Of a DNA stretch of 60,192 bases, positions 35,060 through 42,505 are shown piece after piece; positions within the stretch are counted from its first letter, which is position 1, and each line of letters begins with the position of its first letter. The DNA is from Microbacterium yannicii. GTDB lineage: Bacteria > Actinomycetota > Actinomycetes > Actinomycetales > Microbacteriaceae. The translations under genes and the position numbers were made by a program. The stretch is from contig NZ_JAMXMB010000034.1 of the NCBI RefSeq assembly GCF_024055635.1, positions 1 through 60,192 on the forward strand, written 5' to 3'. The notes below the pieces were generated by a model that saw only the letters and a program-made list of their open reading frames with translations, had not been told where the DNA came from and ran no database searches.

Positions 35060-35087
35060 ACCCCGCACCCGCGCACGAATGCGGGGT
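35060..35087. terminator. Weak hairpin after DUF3073 and PGPGW genes
   Basis: ACCCCGCA/TGCGGGGT, an 8-bp stem with a 12-nt loop between convergent genes. Confidence 0.4.
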
Positions 35088-35109
35088 GAGGGTGCGGCGA
35101 CGAAGGAGC

Positions 35110-35307
35110 CTACGCCTGCGACGACGACGAGACGGGCGAGGTCTCGTCCTCGTCTTCGTCGTTGTACTGGTCGGCCCACTTGTCGACGAACTCGTCGTCA
35201 TGGTGACCGAGCTCGCGCTCGAGTGCCGAGTAGTTCACGTTGTACGTGTCGTACTTCAGCTCACGGGCGATCTTGGTGTGCTTCGCCTTCTGACGGCCAC
35301 GCCCCAT
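35110..35307 (-). CDS. DUF3073 family protein
   Basis: A 65-aa small acidic-tailed protein; MGRGRQKAKHTKIARELKY is the hallmark N-terminus of DUF3073, found across actinobacteria and often near purM/purF. The middle region (SALERELGH..EFVDKWADQYNDEDED) is conserved too. ATG 35307 follows GAGGGGG. Function unknown. Confidence 0.88.
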   Translation of the reverse strand: MGRGRQKAKHTKIARELKYDTYNVNYSALERELGHHDDEFVDKWADQYNDEDEDETSPVSSSSQA

Positions 35308-35475
35308 GCGAGACCCCCTCATTTAAGGTCGCGGGCTATTCTGCGGGCTCTGAGCCTCGCAAACCCGGGCATTCACGAATCCGGCTTCGAACCGGTAAGA
35401 GTAGCATTCAGGATAACACGGAGCCCCGGTAACCCGGCGGCTGCGGCCCCACCGGCGTAGGAGGAGTGCGGACAT

Positions 35476-36015
35476 ATGACCGATGAGGCATCCGAGCCGC
35501 AAGGCGATGCGACGACCGACGAGAGCCTGCACGGTGCGGTCATCGCGGGAGTGATCCCCGACCAGTCGCCGCGGGTCCTGAAGGAGGCCGCACGCTACGC
35601 GAAGCTGCTTCAGGTGCCGCTGGTCGTGGTCCACGTCGATGTCACCCGTTTCGTCACTTACGAGGACCCCGACGGGTACGTGCACTCGGCGCCGATCGAC
35701 ATCAACATCGCCGCAGGCGAGGGCGAGCTGGCGAAGGTGCAGGATGCTGCGGCATCCGTTCTCGAAGCAGCAGGGCCGCACTGGACCGTGCGCCAACTGG
35801 TCGGCGATCCCGCCATGGCGATCAAGAACTTCGCGGATCAGATCGACGCGCGGCTGATCGTCGTCGGCACCCGCAAGCGCGGTTTCGGCGAGTCGGTCCG
35901 CGAGTTCTTCACCGGGTCGGTCGGCGCGCGCCTGGCGCACCGGCAGCACCGGCCCATCCTGATCGTGCCTCTCGGCGAGCCGGTGCCCGACGACGAGGAG
36001 ATCTGGCCCGCCTGA
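35476..36015 (+). CDS. Universal stress protein (UspA family)
   Basis: A 179-aa single Usp domain. The ATP-binding motif G-2x-G-9x-G-S is present (GTRKRGFGESVREFFTGSVG, about residues 140-159), so it is of the nucleotide-binding class. GGAGGAG precedes the ATG. Divergent from DUF3073, convergent with the PadR gene. Confidence 0.9.
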   Translation: MTDEASEPQGDATTDESLHGAVIAGVIPDQSPRVLKEAARYAKLLQVPLVVVHVDVTRFVTYEDPDGYVHSAPIDINIAAGEGELAKVQDAAASVLEAAGPHWTVRQLVGDPAMAIKNFADQIDARLIVVGTRKRGFGESVREFFTGSVGARLAHRQHRPILIVPLGEPVPDDEEIWPA

Positions 36016-36035
36016 GCGGTCGACGCAGACGCACA

Positions 36036-36066
36036 AGGGTGGTCCCGCCGACGGCGGGACCACCCT
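36036..36066. terminator. Bidirectional terminator Usp / PadR
   Basis: A 14-bp perfect stem AGGGTGGTCCCGCC with its complement and a 3-nt loop, between convergent stops. Confidence 0.8.
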
Positions 36067-36104
36067 GGTGCTTCGAGGAGCCTGTGCGAGCAGGATGCCG
36101 CGAC

Positions 36105-36716
36105 TCAGCCGCGCAGCGTGCGCGTGATGTCGCGGGCGACGCGGTCGAGCTCGCTCGCGACCTGGTCGACGAGCGAGGCGGCGAGCTCACCGCCGCGCGC
36201 CACGTGCACGCGGACGTCGCCGCGAACGTTCGCGCGGAACTCGTTGACGACGGCGTCGAGCCGCTGCATCTGCTCGCGGCTGCGCACGCGCGGGTCGTCC
36301 TCGGGGGACGGCTGCGGCGTCGTCTTGCGCTCGTCGCGCGAGGCCGCCGCCAGATCGGCACGAAGGCTCTTCATCGCCTCGCGGACGCTTCCGCGCACCT
36401 CGTCGGCGATGAGACGCACCGAATCGGCGAGTCCGGCCTCGATGCCCTCGAGGTCGCCCGAGCGCGACTGCACCTCGGCGTGACCCGCCTCCGTGATCTC
36501 GTACACGGTCTTGCGGCCGTCGACGGACTTGGTCACGAGACCTTCCTCCTCGAGCTTCGCCAGGCGCGGGTAGATGGTGCCGGCGCTCGGGGTGTACGTG
36601 CCCCCCGTGCGGTCCGACAGGGCCTGCATGATGTCGTAGCCGTGGCGAGGCCCTTCATCGAGCAGGTTCAGCAGGTACAGGCGCAGATCGCCGTGTGAGA
36701 AGACCGGGGTCATCAC
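36105..36716 (-). CDS. PadR family transcriptional regulator (long C-terminal domain)
   Basis: A 203-aa PadR-like repressor with an N-terminal winged helix (about residues 5-85: DLRLYLLNLLDEGPRHGYDIMQALSDRTGGTYTPSAGTIYPRLAKLEEEGLV). It has a long, charged coiled-coil-like C-terminus. Its ATG overlaps the DUF4097 stop by 4 nt, so the two are coupled. It is the likely reader of the CGCGATATATCGYG sites at 37712, 37740 and 34592. Confidence 0.9.
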   Translation of the reverse strand: MMTPVFSHGDLRLYLLNLLDEGPRHGYDIMQALSDRTGGTYTPSAGTIYPRLAKLEEEGLVTKSVDGRKTVYEITEAGHAEVQSRSGDLEGIEAGLADSVRLIADEVRGSVREAMKSLRADLAAASRDERKTTPQPSPEDDPRVRSREQMQRLDAVVNEFRANVRGDVRVHVARGGELAASLVDQVASELDRVARDITRTLRG

Positions 36717-37672
36717 ACTTCTCCTCGGTCGAAACCGGCCGCCGCTTCACGGGCAGCCGACTCGTCGGCAGCCGTGTCGCCGGAGGGGGCGGGTGGAGCG
36801 GACGTGGTCGGTTCGGGTGCGGCCGCCGTGACGGGCGTGGCGTCCGGGGCAGGGGACGAGGCGCGGCGCAGCACCGTGATGTCGCCCGAGACGCTGTGTG
36901 CGCGGACGTCCGCGAAGCTGCCGCTCAGCTCGCCGACCGAGCCGGCGTAGTTCGTCGTCGGGCCCGCGCCATTGCCGCGGCGAACGACGCCGTCGACCTG
37001 GACGCGGCCGCTCACGCTGCGGATGACGTAGTTGGCCGGGTAGCCCTCGTCGAGCCGCACGGTCGAGCTGCCGCTCACGGTGTTCAGCCCCACCGAGAGG
37101 ATCTCACCGGTCGAGTCGACCAGCACGGCACCCGACACGGTGTCGATCGTGGCCTTGCGGAGGGTCCCCGTCGCCGCGACGTCGCCCGAGACGCTGTTGG
37201 CGTTCAGCGCGCCGACGAGCTCGCGCACCTGCACGTCGCCCGACACCGCGTTGACCGACAGGTCGCCGGTGAGGCCGTCGACGATGATATCGCCCGAGAC
37301 GGTGTTGAGCGAGGCGTCGCCGCGGAGGCCCGAGACGAGGGCGCTGGCGCTGACCACGCCGAGAGTGAGAGCGACGTCGCGGGGGACGGCGACGCTGATC
37401 TCGGCCTTGGGCCCGCCGGCTCCGAAGTTGCGGAACACCTCGAGGAAGTTGTCCCACCGCAGCTGCGGGTGGTCGATCTCGACGTGGTCCTCGGCCACCT
37501 CGATGCGGAGGTCCTTGACGGTGACGTCGTGGACTTCGATGCGGATGCCGGGCTCGTCGTGGGCGATCACGTCGATCTGTCCGCCGACGAGTCCGATCTT
37601 GAGCGTGCGCACGGTCTCGATGTCGATGACGCGCGTCTCGCCCGGGTGGATGATCCACTTCTCCAGGGTCAT
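36713..37672 (-). CDS. DUF4097 beta-solenoid protein
   Basis: A 319-aa protein whose body (about residues 100-260) is a run of seven to eight repeats around the motif N-(T/S)-V-S-G-D-I, the DUF4097 adhesin-like beta-solenoid. The C-terminus is a Pro/Ala-rich disordered tail with no membrane helix or signal peptide. AGGAG precedes the ATG. In an operon with padR. Members of this pairing are generally thought to act in envelope stress; that is inference here. Confidence 0.87.
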   Translation of the reverse strand: MTLEKWIIHPGETRVIDIETVRTLKIGLVGGQIDVIAHDEPGIRIEVHDVTVKDLRIEVAEDHVEIDHPQLRWDNFLEVFRNFGAGGPKAEISVAVPRDVALTLGVVSASALVSGLRGDASLNTVSGDIIVDGLTGDLSVNAVSGDVQVRELVGALNANSVSGDVAATGTLRKATIDTVSGAVLVDSTGEILSVGLNTVSGSSTVRLDEGYPANYVIRSVSGRVQVDGVVRRGNGAGPTTNYAGSVGELSGSFADVRAHSVSGDITVLRRASSPAPDATPVTAAAPEPTTSAPPAPSGDTAADESAAREAAAGFDRGEV

Positions 37673-37711
37673 GACTGTATCTCCTGCGTATCTCTGGGGT
37701 GATCCGAAAAT

Positions 37712-37725
37712 CGCGATATATCGCG
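37712..37725. promoter_or_regulatory. PadR-type operator 1 (perfect palindrome)
   Basis: CGCGATATATCGCG is a perfect 14-bp palindrome in the 5' leader of the DUF4097 gene, 28 bp (centre to centre) from operator 2. Confidence 0.75.
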
Positions 37726-37739
37726 TCTGAAGAGAGTAA

Positions 37740-37753
37740 CACGATATATCGCG
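37740..37753. promoter_or_regulatory. PadR-type operator 2
   Basis: CACGATATATCGCG is the exact reverse complement of the site at 34592-34605. On the minus strand it is followed by TTACTCT, a -10-like TAnnnT element. Confidence 0.75.
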
Positions 37754-37792
37754 ACTTTGTCAATGTCCGGTTCCGAATCTTCAGGTTCTTCC

Positions 37793-37865
37793 GGGTTTGG
37801 GGCGCACGGCGGACGTTCGGGGCGCACGCCGCGCGCCCCAAGTGCACGCCGCGCGCCCCAAACCC
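37793..37865. repeat. 73-bp nested palindromic intergenic element, copy B
   Basis: It has the same outer arms as copy A (GGGTTTGGGGCGC at 37793-37805, GCGCCCCAAACCC at 37853-37865) and the same overall length of 73 bp. The inner arms are diverged (ACGTTCGGGGCGC against GCGCCCCAAGTGC). It sits between the divergent DUF4097 and TipA-type promoters. Confidence 0.8.
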
Positions 37866-37887
37866 CGTGGTGACCAGGTGCGGACAT

Positions 37888-37918
37888 TTGACATTGCCGC
37901 TACGTCAACCTTTAGCGT
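37888..37918 (+). promoter_or_regulatory. MerR-type promoter and operator of the TipA gene
   Basis: TTGACA (37888-37893) and TAGCGT (37913-37918) are separated by 19 bp, the long spacer typical of MerR-activated promoters. The spacer region carries the inverted repeat TTGAC-N11-GTCAA (37888-37908). The gene is therefore probably autoactivated. Confidence 0.75.
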
Positions 37919-37945
37919 GGTGAGCGAACCACGAGAGGAGGCGAC

Positions 37946-38725
37946 ATGGGCGAGCAGGAATGGTCGATCCAGCAGATCGCGAAGCTGGCGGGCACCACCA
38001 GCCGCACGCTGCGCCACTACGACGACATCGGGCTGCTCCCGCCCTCGAGCATCGGCCACAACGGCTACCGGCACTACGACCGGACGGCGCTCGTGCGGCT
38101 GCAGCGCATCCTGCTCCTGCGCGAGCTGGGGCTGGGGCTTCCGCAGATCGCAGACGTGCTCGAGCGCGAGAGCGGCGAAGAGCCGGCCCTCGAGGCTCAT
38201 CTGGCGTGGCTGCGTCAGGAGCAGGACCGGCTGACGCGGCAGATCGCGTCGGTGCAGAACACCATCGATGCACTGACAGGAGGTGAAGGACTGATGGCAG
38301 AGAACATGTTCGACGGCTTCGACCACACGCAGTACAAGGACGAGGTCGAGCAGCGCTGGGGAAAGAAGGCGTACGCCGACAGCGACCGCTGGTGGCGCTC
38401 GATGAGCGCCGACGAGAAGGCCGCGTGGCAGCAGCGTGTGGCCGACCTCGGCCGCGACTGGATCGCGGCCGCGGAGGCCGGGATCGCGCCCGACAGCGAC
38501 GAGGCGCAGGCGCTCGCGAAGCGCCACGTCGAGTGGCTGACAGGGATCCCGGGAACGCCGGCATCCGCCCCCGGCGGAGATGTCAAGGGCTACGTGGTCG
38601 GTCTCGGCGAGATGTACGTGGCCGACCCGCGCTTCGGCGCCAACTACGCGACGAGCGAGGGCGGCACCCGCGGCGCCGAGTTCGTCCGTGACGCGCTCCG
38701 CGTGTACGCGGACGCGCAGCTGTAG
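37946..38725 (+). CDS. MerR family regulator with TipAS drug-recognition domain
   Basis: A 259-aa TipAL-like activator. The MerR winged helix is at about residues 6-75 (SIQQIAKLAGTTSRTLRHYDDIGLL; NGYRHYDR), a coiled coil at about 80-112, then the TipAS antibiotic-binding globin-like domain to the end. AGGAGG precedes ATG 37946. In Streptomyces lividans TipA captures thiopeptides covalently; here the ligand is unknown. An internal start at 38294 gives the ligand-binding domain alone. Confidence 0.92.
   Translation: MGEQEWSIQQIAKLAGTTSRTLRHYDDIGLLPPSSIGHNGYRHYDRTALVRLQRILLLRELGLGLPQIADVLERESGEEPALEAHLAWLRQEQDRLTRQIASVQNTIDALTGGEGLMAENMFDGFDHTQYKDEVEQRWGKKAYADSDRWWRSMSADEKAAWQQRVADLGRDWIAAAEAGIAPDSDEAQALAKRHVEWLTGIPGTPASAPGGDVKGYVVGLGEMYVADPRFGANYATSEGGTRGAEFVRDALRVYADAQL
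38278..38296 (+). promoter_or_regulatory. Internal Shine-Dalgarno and start codon for the TipAS short form
   Basis: AGGAGGTGAAGG inside the gene is followed, 10 nt after AGGAGG, by an in-frame ATG at 38294. It would give a 143-aa product, almost the same size as the 144-aa TipAS of S. lividans, which arises the same way. Confidence 0.75.
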
Positions 38726-38744
38726 TACGGCAGTCAACCCCGCG

Positions 38745-38793
38745 AAGACAGACGGATGCCGCGGCCCACTTCGGCCGCGGCATCCGCTGTCTT
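38745..38793. terminator. Bidirectional terminator after the TipA gene
   Basis: A 13-bp core stem GGATGCCGCGGCC/GGCCGCGGCATCC, extended by AAGACAG/CTGTCTT across a small bulge. It ends in CTTCA. Confidence 0.75.
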
Positions 38794-38810
38794 CACATCT
38801 GTGGTGCAGA

Positions 38811-38975
38811 TCAGGTGTTGCGGTTCCCGCTGATCACTCTGAACAGGAATGCGATCAGCGCGATGACTCCGACGATGATGGCCACCCACAGCAGCCAGCT
38901 CAGTGCGGAGTTGAGGCCGCCGACGATCGCGAGGACGATCGCGACGACGATGATGATGATCAGGGCGAGGTTCAT
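38811..38975 (-). CDS. Tiny two-helix membrane protein
   Basis: A 54-aa hydrophobic protein with two membrane helices and the tail RVISGNRNT. GAAGGAG lies 10 nt before ATG 38975, which argues against the longer frame upstream. It is a paralogue of the 52-aa product at 14809-14967. Function unknown. Confidence 0.75.
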   Translation of the reverse strand: MNLALIIIIVVAIVLAIVGGLNSALSWLLWVAIIVGVIALIAFLFRVISGNRNT

Positions 38976-39185
38976 GGGAGGTTCTCCTTCTGCTTCGTCG
39001 ATGCACGGGATGCATCGCATGCCTCGTGGGCATGAACCGACACTGGCACCCTGGCGGCGGCGTCCGTAGGGGCTTGACGGCGCTGGTTTTCCGGTGATAA
39101 GTCGCCTGGAAGCCACGACTAAGGCCGGGCGGCGGGGATGTCAAGCCCCGTGAGAGAGCGCGCGTGCGGCCGTATTTTCGCCGAT

Positions 39186-40067
39186 ATGAGCACACCCTCC
39201 GATCCGACGACCGCCCACCACGACGGCTCGTTCCCCGCGCAGGACCAAGAGCAGCCGGGCCTGACGGACGAGACCACGCCCGAGCCCGATCACGGCGAGA
39301 ACTCGTATCGCGGCGCGCAGCGCCTGAGCAAGCGGCGGGCGCTGATCACGGGCGGCGACTCGGGCATCGGCCGTGCGGTGGCGATCGCCTTCGCGCGCGA
39401 GGGCGCCGATGTCGCGCTGACGTACCTTCCCGAGGAGCGCGAGGACGCGGACGAGACGGCCCGCTGGGTGACGGACGCCGGGACTCGCGCCCTGCCGATC
39501 GTCGGAGACCTCCGCGAGGAGGACTTCTGCGCCGAGATCGTCGACCGCGCCATCGGCGAGTTCGGAGGCCTCGACGTGCTCGTGCTGAACGCCGCCTACC
39601 AGAAGGACCGCGACGGCATCGAGAACATGGAGACCGGCGAGTGGGACCGCGTGTTCCGCACCAACCTGTACGCGCAGATGTTCACGGTGCGTGCGGCGGT
39701 TCCCCACCTGCAGCCCGGGTCGTCGATCATCGTGACGACCTCGATCCAGGCGTTCAACCCCTCGCCCGGACTCATCGACTATGCGATGACCAAGGCCGCG
39801 CAGGTCGCCTTCATCAAGGCGCTGGCGCAGGAGCTGGGGCCGAAGGGCATCCGTGTGAACGGCGTCGCCCCCGGGCCCATCTGGACACCGCTCATCCCCG
39901 CGACGGGATGGGATGCCGAGCGCCTGGAGTCGTTCGGCCAGGACACGCCCCTGGGCCGGGCGGGTCAGCCCGCGGAGCTCGCTGGTGCCTATGTGTACCT
40001 GGCCAGCGACGACGCGACGTACACGTCCGGGGCGATCCTGCCGGTGACCGGGGGAAAGGGCTTGTGA
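39186..40067 (+). CDS. SDR family oxidoreductase (glucose-dehydrogenase / GSP39-like)
   Basis: A 293-aa SDR with the long N-terminal extension of the YhdF/GSP39 subgroup (polar residues 1-50, then NSYRGAQRLSKRRALITGGDSGIGRAVAIAFAREGADV). Active site: S-I-Q-A-F with YAMTK. The usual NNAG is NAAYQ. A TATTTT box ends 7 nt before ATG 39186, so the mRNA is probably leaderless; the frame upstream of this ATG is not used. Such SDRs are often general-stress genes. Confidence 0.88.
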   Translation: MSTPSDPTTAHHDGSFPAQDQEQPGLTDETTPEPDHGENSYRGAQRLSKRRALITGGDSGIGRAVAIAFAREGADVALTYLPEEREDADETARWVTDAGTRALPIVGDLREEDFCAEIVDRAIGEFGGLDVLVLNAAYQKDRDGIENMETGEWDRVFRTNLYAQMFTVRAAVPHLQPGSSIIVTTSIQAFNPSPGLIDYAMTKAAQVAFIKALAQELGPKGIRVNGVAPGPIWTPLIPATGWDAERLESFGQDTPLGRAGQPAELAGAYVYLASDDATYTSGAILPVTGGKGL

Positions 40068-40103
40068 CACCCGCCCACGAGGCGGTGACCGAAGGAGGAA
40101 GCC

Positions 40104-40370
40104 ATGCCAGGAGGACGCGGGTCGAACCTCAAAGACCGCGACATGTACGAGGAGCTGCGAGATCAGGGCGCCTCGAAGGAGAAGGCCGCGCGCATCTCGA
40201 ATGCCGCCGCGAGCCAGGGCAAGAAGACCGTCGGCCGTCGGGGAGCGACGGCGAAGGACTACGACGATCGCACCGTGCCCGAGCTGCGCAAACGCGCGAA
40301 GGAGCTCGGCCTCAAGGGGTACTCGGGCAAAAAGAAGTCCGAGCTCATCTCGATGATCCGCAACCACTGA
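40104..40370 (+). CDS. Rho-N/SAP-like domain small basic protein
   Basis: An 88-aa basic protein. The C-terminal 38 residues (DRTVPELRKRAKELGLKGYSGKKKSELISMIRNH) form a Rho termination factor N-terminal/SAP-like helix-extended-helix that binds nucleic acid. The N-terminal half (ELRDQGASKEKAARISNAAAS) is also conserved in such proteins. AGGAGG precedes the ATG. Stress-related DNA or RNA binding is inferred. Confidence 0.85.
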   Translation: MPGGRGSNLKDRDMYEELRDQGASKEKAARISNAAASQGKKTVGRRGATAKDYDDRTVPELRKRAKELGLKGYSGKKKSELISMIRNH

Positions 40371-40460
40371 CCGCCTGGTCGCCGGACCCGTCGCCGCATG
40401 CGCCGTGGCGTATTCCCACGCGCTCCGCGGCGGGCCCGGCGAGCCGGGGAGCGTGATCGG

Positions 40461-41432
40461 ATGGCGAAACTCGTCCGCTCGCGGCCCTACGAGGATCCGG
40501 GCTTCCGGCGCCTGCGCTCCGGATCCGGGTTCCGGTACGTCGATGCCAAGGGTCGTCCGCCGGCGGCCCGGCAGCTGGACCGCATCCAGGGACTGGTGAT
40601 CCCGCCGGCGTGGCAGGACGTGTGGATCAGCGCGCGACCCGATGGGCATATCCAGGCGGTCGGCGTCGATGACGCGGGTCGCCGTCAGTACGTCTACCAC
40701 CCGGACTGGACGGCGGGACGAGACCGCGGCAAGTTCGCGCGGGCGCTGGCGCTCGCCGAAGCGCTGCCCCGCGCGCGCGCCAGGGTGACGACATCGCTGC
40801 GGCGGGACGAACTGGACCGCGAGCGGGTGCTGGCGGTCGCCTTCCGGCTGCTCGACGACGCCGCGCCGCGCATCGGCTCGGAACGCTACCTGGCGGCGCA
40901 CGGGAGTCGGGGCCTCACGACCCTGCAGCGACGCGACGTCGCGTCGATGGCCGGGAGCGTCGTCACCTTGTCCTTCCCCGGCAAGAGCGGCAAGCACCAG
41001 CTCCTCGACATCGACGACGCCGACCTGGCTGCCGTCATCGAGCTGCTCGCCGCCGGACGGCCTCGCGCCCCCCTGCTCGCGTGGCAGCGCGGCTCGCGCC
41101 GCGTGGGGCTGACGCCCGCCGAGGTGAACGCGTACGTGCGGTCGCTCACGGGTGGCCGGTTCACCGCGAAGGACTTCCGCACCCTGAGGGGCACCATCAT
41201 CGCCGCGGAGTCCCTGGCGCGCATCGGCACGGTCGACACCAAGACCGACCTCAAGCGCGCGGAGGTGCTGGCGGTGCGCGCGACAGCCGAGGCCCTCGGC
41301 AACACGCCCGCGGTCGCGCGCGGCTCGTACATCGACCCGCGCGTGTTCGCCCGGTATCGCGACGGCCACCTCCTGGATCTGTCGATCACTCCCGAGTCCG
41401 CGATCCGCGGTCTGCTCCGCCCGGGCCGCTGA
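40461..41432 (+). CDS. DNA topoisomerase IB (poxvirus-like)
   Basis: A 323-aa type IB topoisomerase of the compact bacterial/poxviral kind. The N-terminal domain occupies about residues 1-85 (IPPAWQDVWISARPDGHIQAVGVDDAGRRQYVYH). The catalytic domain has the pentad region RIGSERY, LTTLQRRDV, TAKDFRTLRGT and the nucleophilic Tyr in ARGSYIDPRVF (about residue 293). It relaxes positive and negative supercoils without ATP. ATG 40461 is used because the conserved N-terminus begins there. Confidence 0.93.
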   Translation: MAKLVRSRPYEDPGFRRLRSGSGFRYVDAKGRPPAARQLDRIQGLVIPPAWQDVWISARPDGHIQAVGVDDAGRRQYVYHPDWTAGRDRGKFARALALAEALPRARARVTTSLRRDELDRERVLAVAFRLLDDAAPRIGSERYLAAHGSRGLTTLQRRDVASMAGSVVTLSFPGKSGKHQLLDIDDADLAAVIELLAAGRPRAPLLAWQRGSRRVGLTPAEVNAYVRSLTGGRFTAKDFRTLRGTIIAAESLARIGTVDTKTDLKRAEVLAVRATAEALGNTPAVARGSYIDPRVFARYRDGHLLDLSITPESAIRGLLRPGR

Positions 41433-41491
41433 GCCCTTCGGCCGGCTCAGGGACCGATGGGCTCCGGATGACGACGCCCGCTGCACCACCC

Positions 41492-41554
41492 GGTCGCTGA
41501 GCCTGTCGAAGCGCGCGTCGACAGGCTCAGGGACCGGAGCAGGCTCAGGGACCG
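41492..41554. repeat. Cluster of dispersed TTCGACAGGCTCAG repeats
   Basis: Two copies in inverted order form a hairpin (CTGAGCCTGTCGA 41497-41509 and TCGACAGGCTCAG 41518-41530), and a third partial copy follows at 41539. It lies between topoisomerase IB and the fluoride-channel genes. Confidence 0.75.
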
Positions 41555-41599
41555 TGGCCGTGGGCTCAGCGGGCGTGGGTCCCGGAGTAGCGTGAGGGG

Positions 41600-42013
41600 A
41601 TGCCGCAGCCCGTCGACCCGCGCGTGCTCGGGGCGACCGTGGCGGGCGGTGCGGTCGGCGTGCTGGCGCGTGCGCTCATTCTCCAGCCCGTCGGCGATCC
41701 CAGTGCCGTCGCCTGGGTGACATTCGGGATCAACGTCGCCGGATCGCTGCTGCTGGGCGTCGTGGTCGGCTGGCTGGACGACCGCCGTCCGCTCCTGCGG
41801 GCGGCCCTCGGCACGGGGGCTCTGGGCGGCTTCACGACCTACAGCGCGTTCGCCGTGGCGACGGCGCTGTGGATCTCGACGCCGTGGCTCGCGGCGGGGC
41901 TGGCCGCGGCATCCGTCATCGCAGGTGTCGGCGGAGCGATCGTCGGACTCTTCCTCGGACGCCGGATCTCGGACCGGCCGGGCCGGGTCGAACTTCCCGA
42001 GGACGCCGAGTGA
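41600..42013 (+). CDS. crcB: Fluoride channel protein CrcB/Fluc, subunit 1
   Basis: A 137-aa, four-helix fluoride exporter of the Fluc family. The pore motifs GINVAGSLLLG and GALGGFTTYSAFAV are present. TAGCGT lies 6 nt before the ATG, although GAGGGG could also serve as Shine-Dalgarno. It overlaps a second crcB by 4 nt; paired Fluc genes usually make heterodimers with antiparallel topology. Confidence 0.9.
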   Translation: MPQPVDPRVLGATVAGGAVGVLARALILQPVGDPSAVAWVTFGINVAGSLLLGVVVGWLDDRRPLLRAALGTGALGGFTTYSAFAVATALWISTPWLAAGLAAASVIAGVGGAIVGLFLGRRISDRPGRVELPEDAE

Positions 42014-42387
42014 GCCCGTGGCTTCTGCTGGCAGCGCTGGCCGGCGGTGCCGGCGCGGGCCTTCGCTACGTCGTCGACCGGCTGCTCACGCCGGCGGCCG
42101 GCATGCGGTTCCCGTGGGGGATCCTCGTGGTGAACGTCTCGGGATCCCTCGCACTCGGCGTGATCACCGGGCTCGGTGCCGCCATCGCACCCGAGCTGTC
42201 GCTGGTGCTCGGGCTCGGTCTGCTCGGCGGCTACACGACCTTCAGCACCGTCTCGGTCGAGACCGTGCTGCTCGCCCAGCGGAGACGTCGGCGGGATGCC
42301 TTCCTCAACCAGCTCGGCACGCTCGCGCTCGCGGTGCTCGCCGCAGGGCTCGGCGTGCTGTTCGGCGCCTGGCTCGCGGCGGCCTGA
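42010..42387 (+). CDS. crcB: Fluoride channel protein CrcB/Fluc, subunit 2
   Basis: A 125-aa partner of the preceding gene, with NVSGSLALG and LGGYTTFSTVSVET. GTG 42010 overlaps the stop of subunit 1. Its loops carry a different charge balance from subunit 1, as expected for oppositely inserted halves. No fluoride riboswitch is recognisable upstream of the pair. Confidence 0.9.
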   Translation: MSPWLLLAALAGGAGAGLRYVVDRLLTPAAGMRFPWGILVVNVSGSLALGVITGLGAAIAPELSLVLGLGLLGGYTTFSTVSVETVLLAQRRRRRDAFLNQLGTLALAVLAAGLGVLFGAWLAAA

Positions 42388-42406
42388 GGCCAGCCGGGCT
42401 CAGGAA

Positions 42407-42418
42407 TCTCATATGAGA
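42407..42418. promoter_or_regulatory. Perfect palindrome upstream of the RND gene
   Basis: TCTCATATGAGA, 12 bp perfect, 20 bp after the crcB stop. Candidate operator. Confidence 0.4.
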
Positions 42419-42439
42419 ACAGCATGAAATACTGACAAC

Positions 42440-42457
42440 CGATACATCTCCGTATCG
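42440..42457. promoter_or_regulatory. Inverted repeat upstream of the RND gene
   Basis: CGATAC-N6-GTATCG, 49 bp before the GTG start and 22 bp from the first palindrome. Together they suggest regulated expression, but no regulator gene is adjacent. Confidence 0.45.
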
Positions 42458-42505
42458 TGCGGGCTCCCGCATCCCTTGCACCACCCCACCAGCGAAGGCC
42501 TCCGT

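Noticed and set aside
35385..35410. A T-arm-like sequence (CCGG-TTCGAAG-CCGG on the minus strand) suggesting a tRNA
   Set aside because: No acceptor, D or anticodon stems can be drawn around it, and it lies in a short divergent promoter region.
38950..38965. Short ATG-trinucleotide run as a microsatellite
   Set aside because: It simply encodes consecutive Ile codons in the membrane helix of the 54-aa protein.
41492..41599. Fluoride riboswitch upstream of the crcB pair
   Set aside because: The region is occupied by the dispersed repeat hairpin. I could not find the conserved fluoride aptamer core, and a -10-like box lies directly at the start codon.
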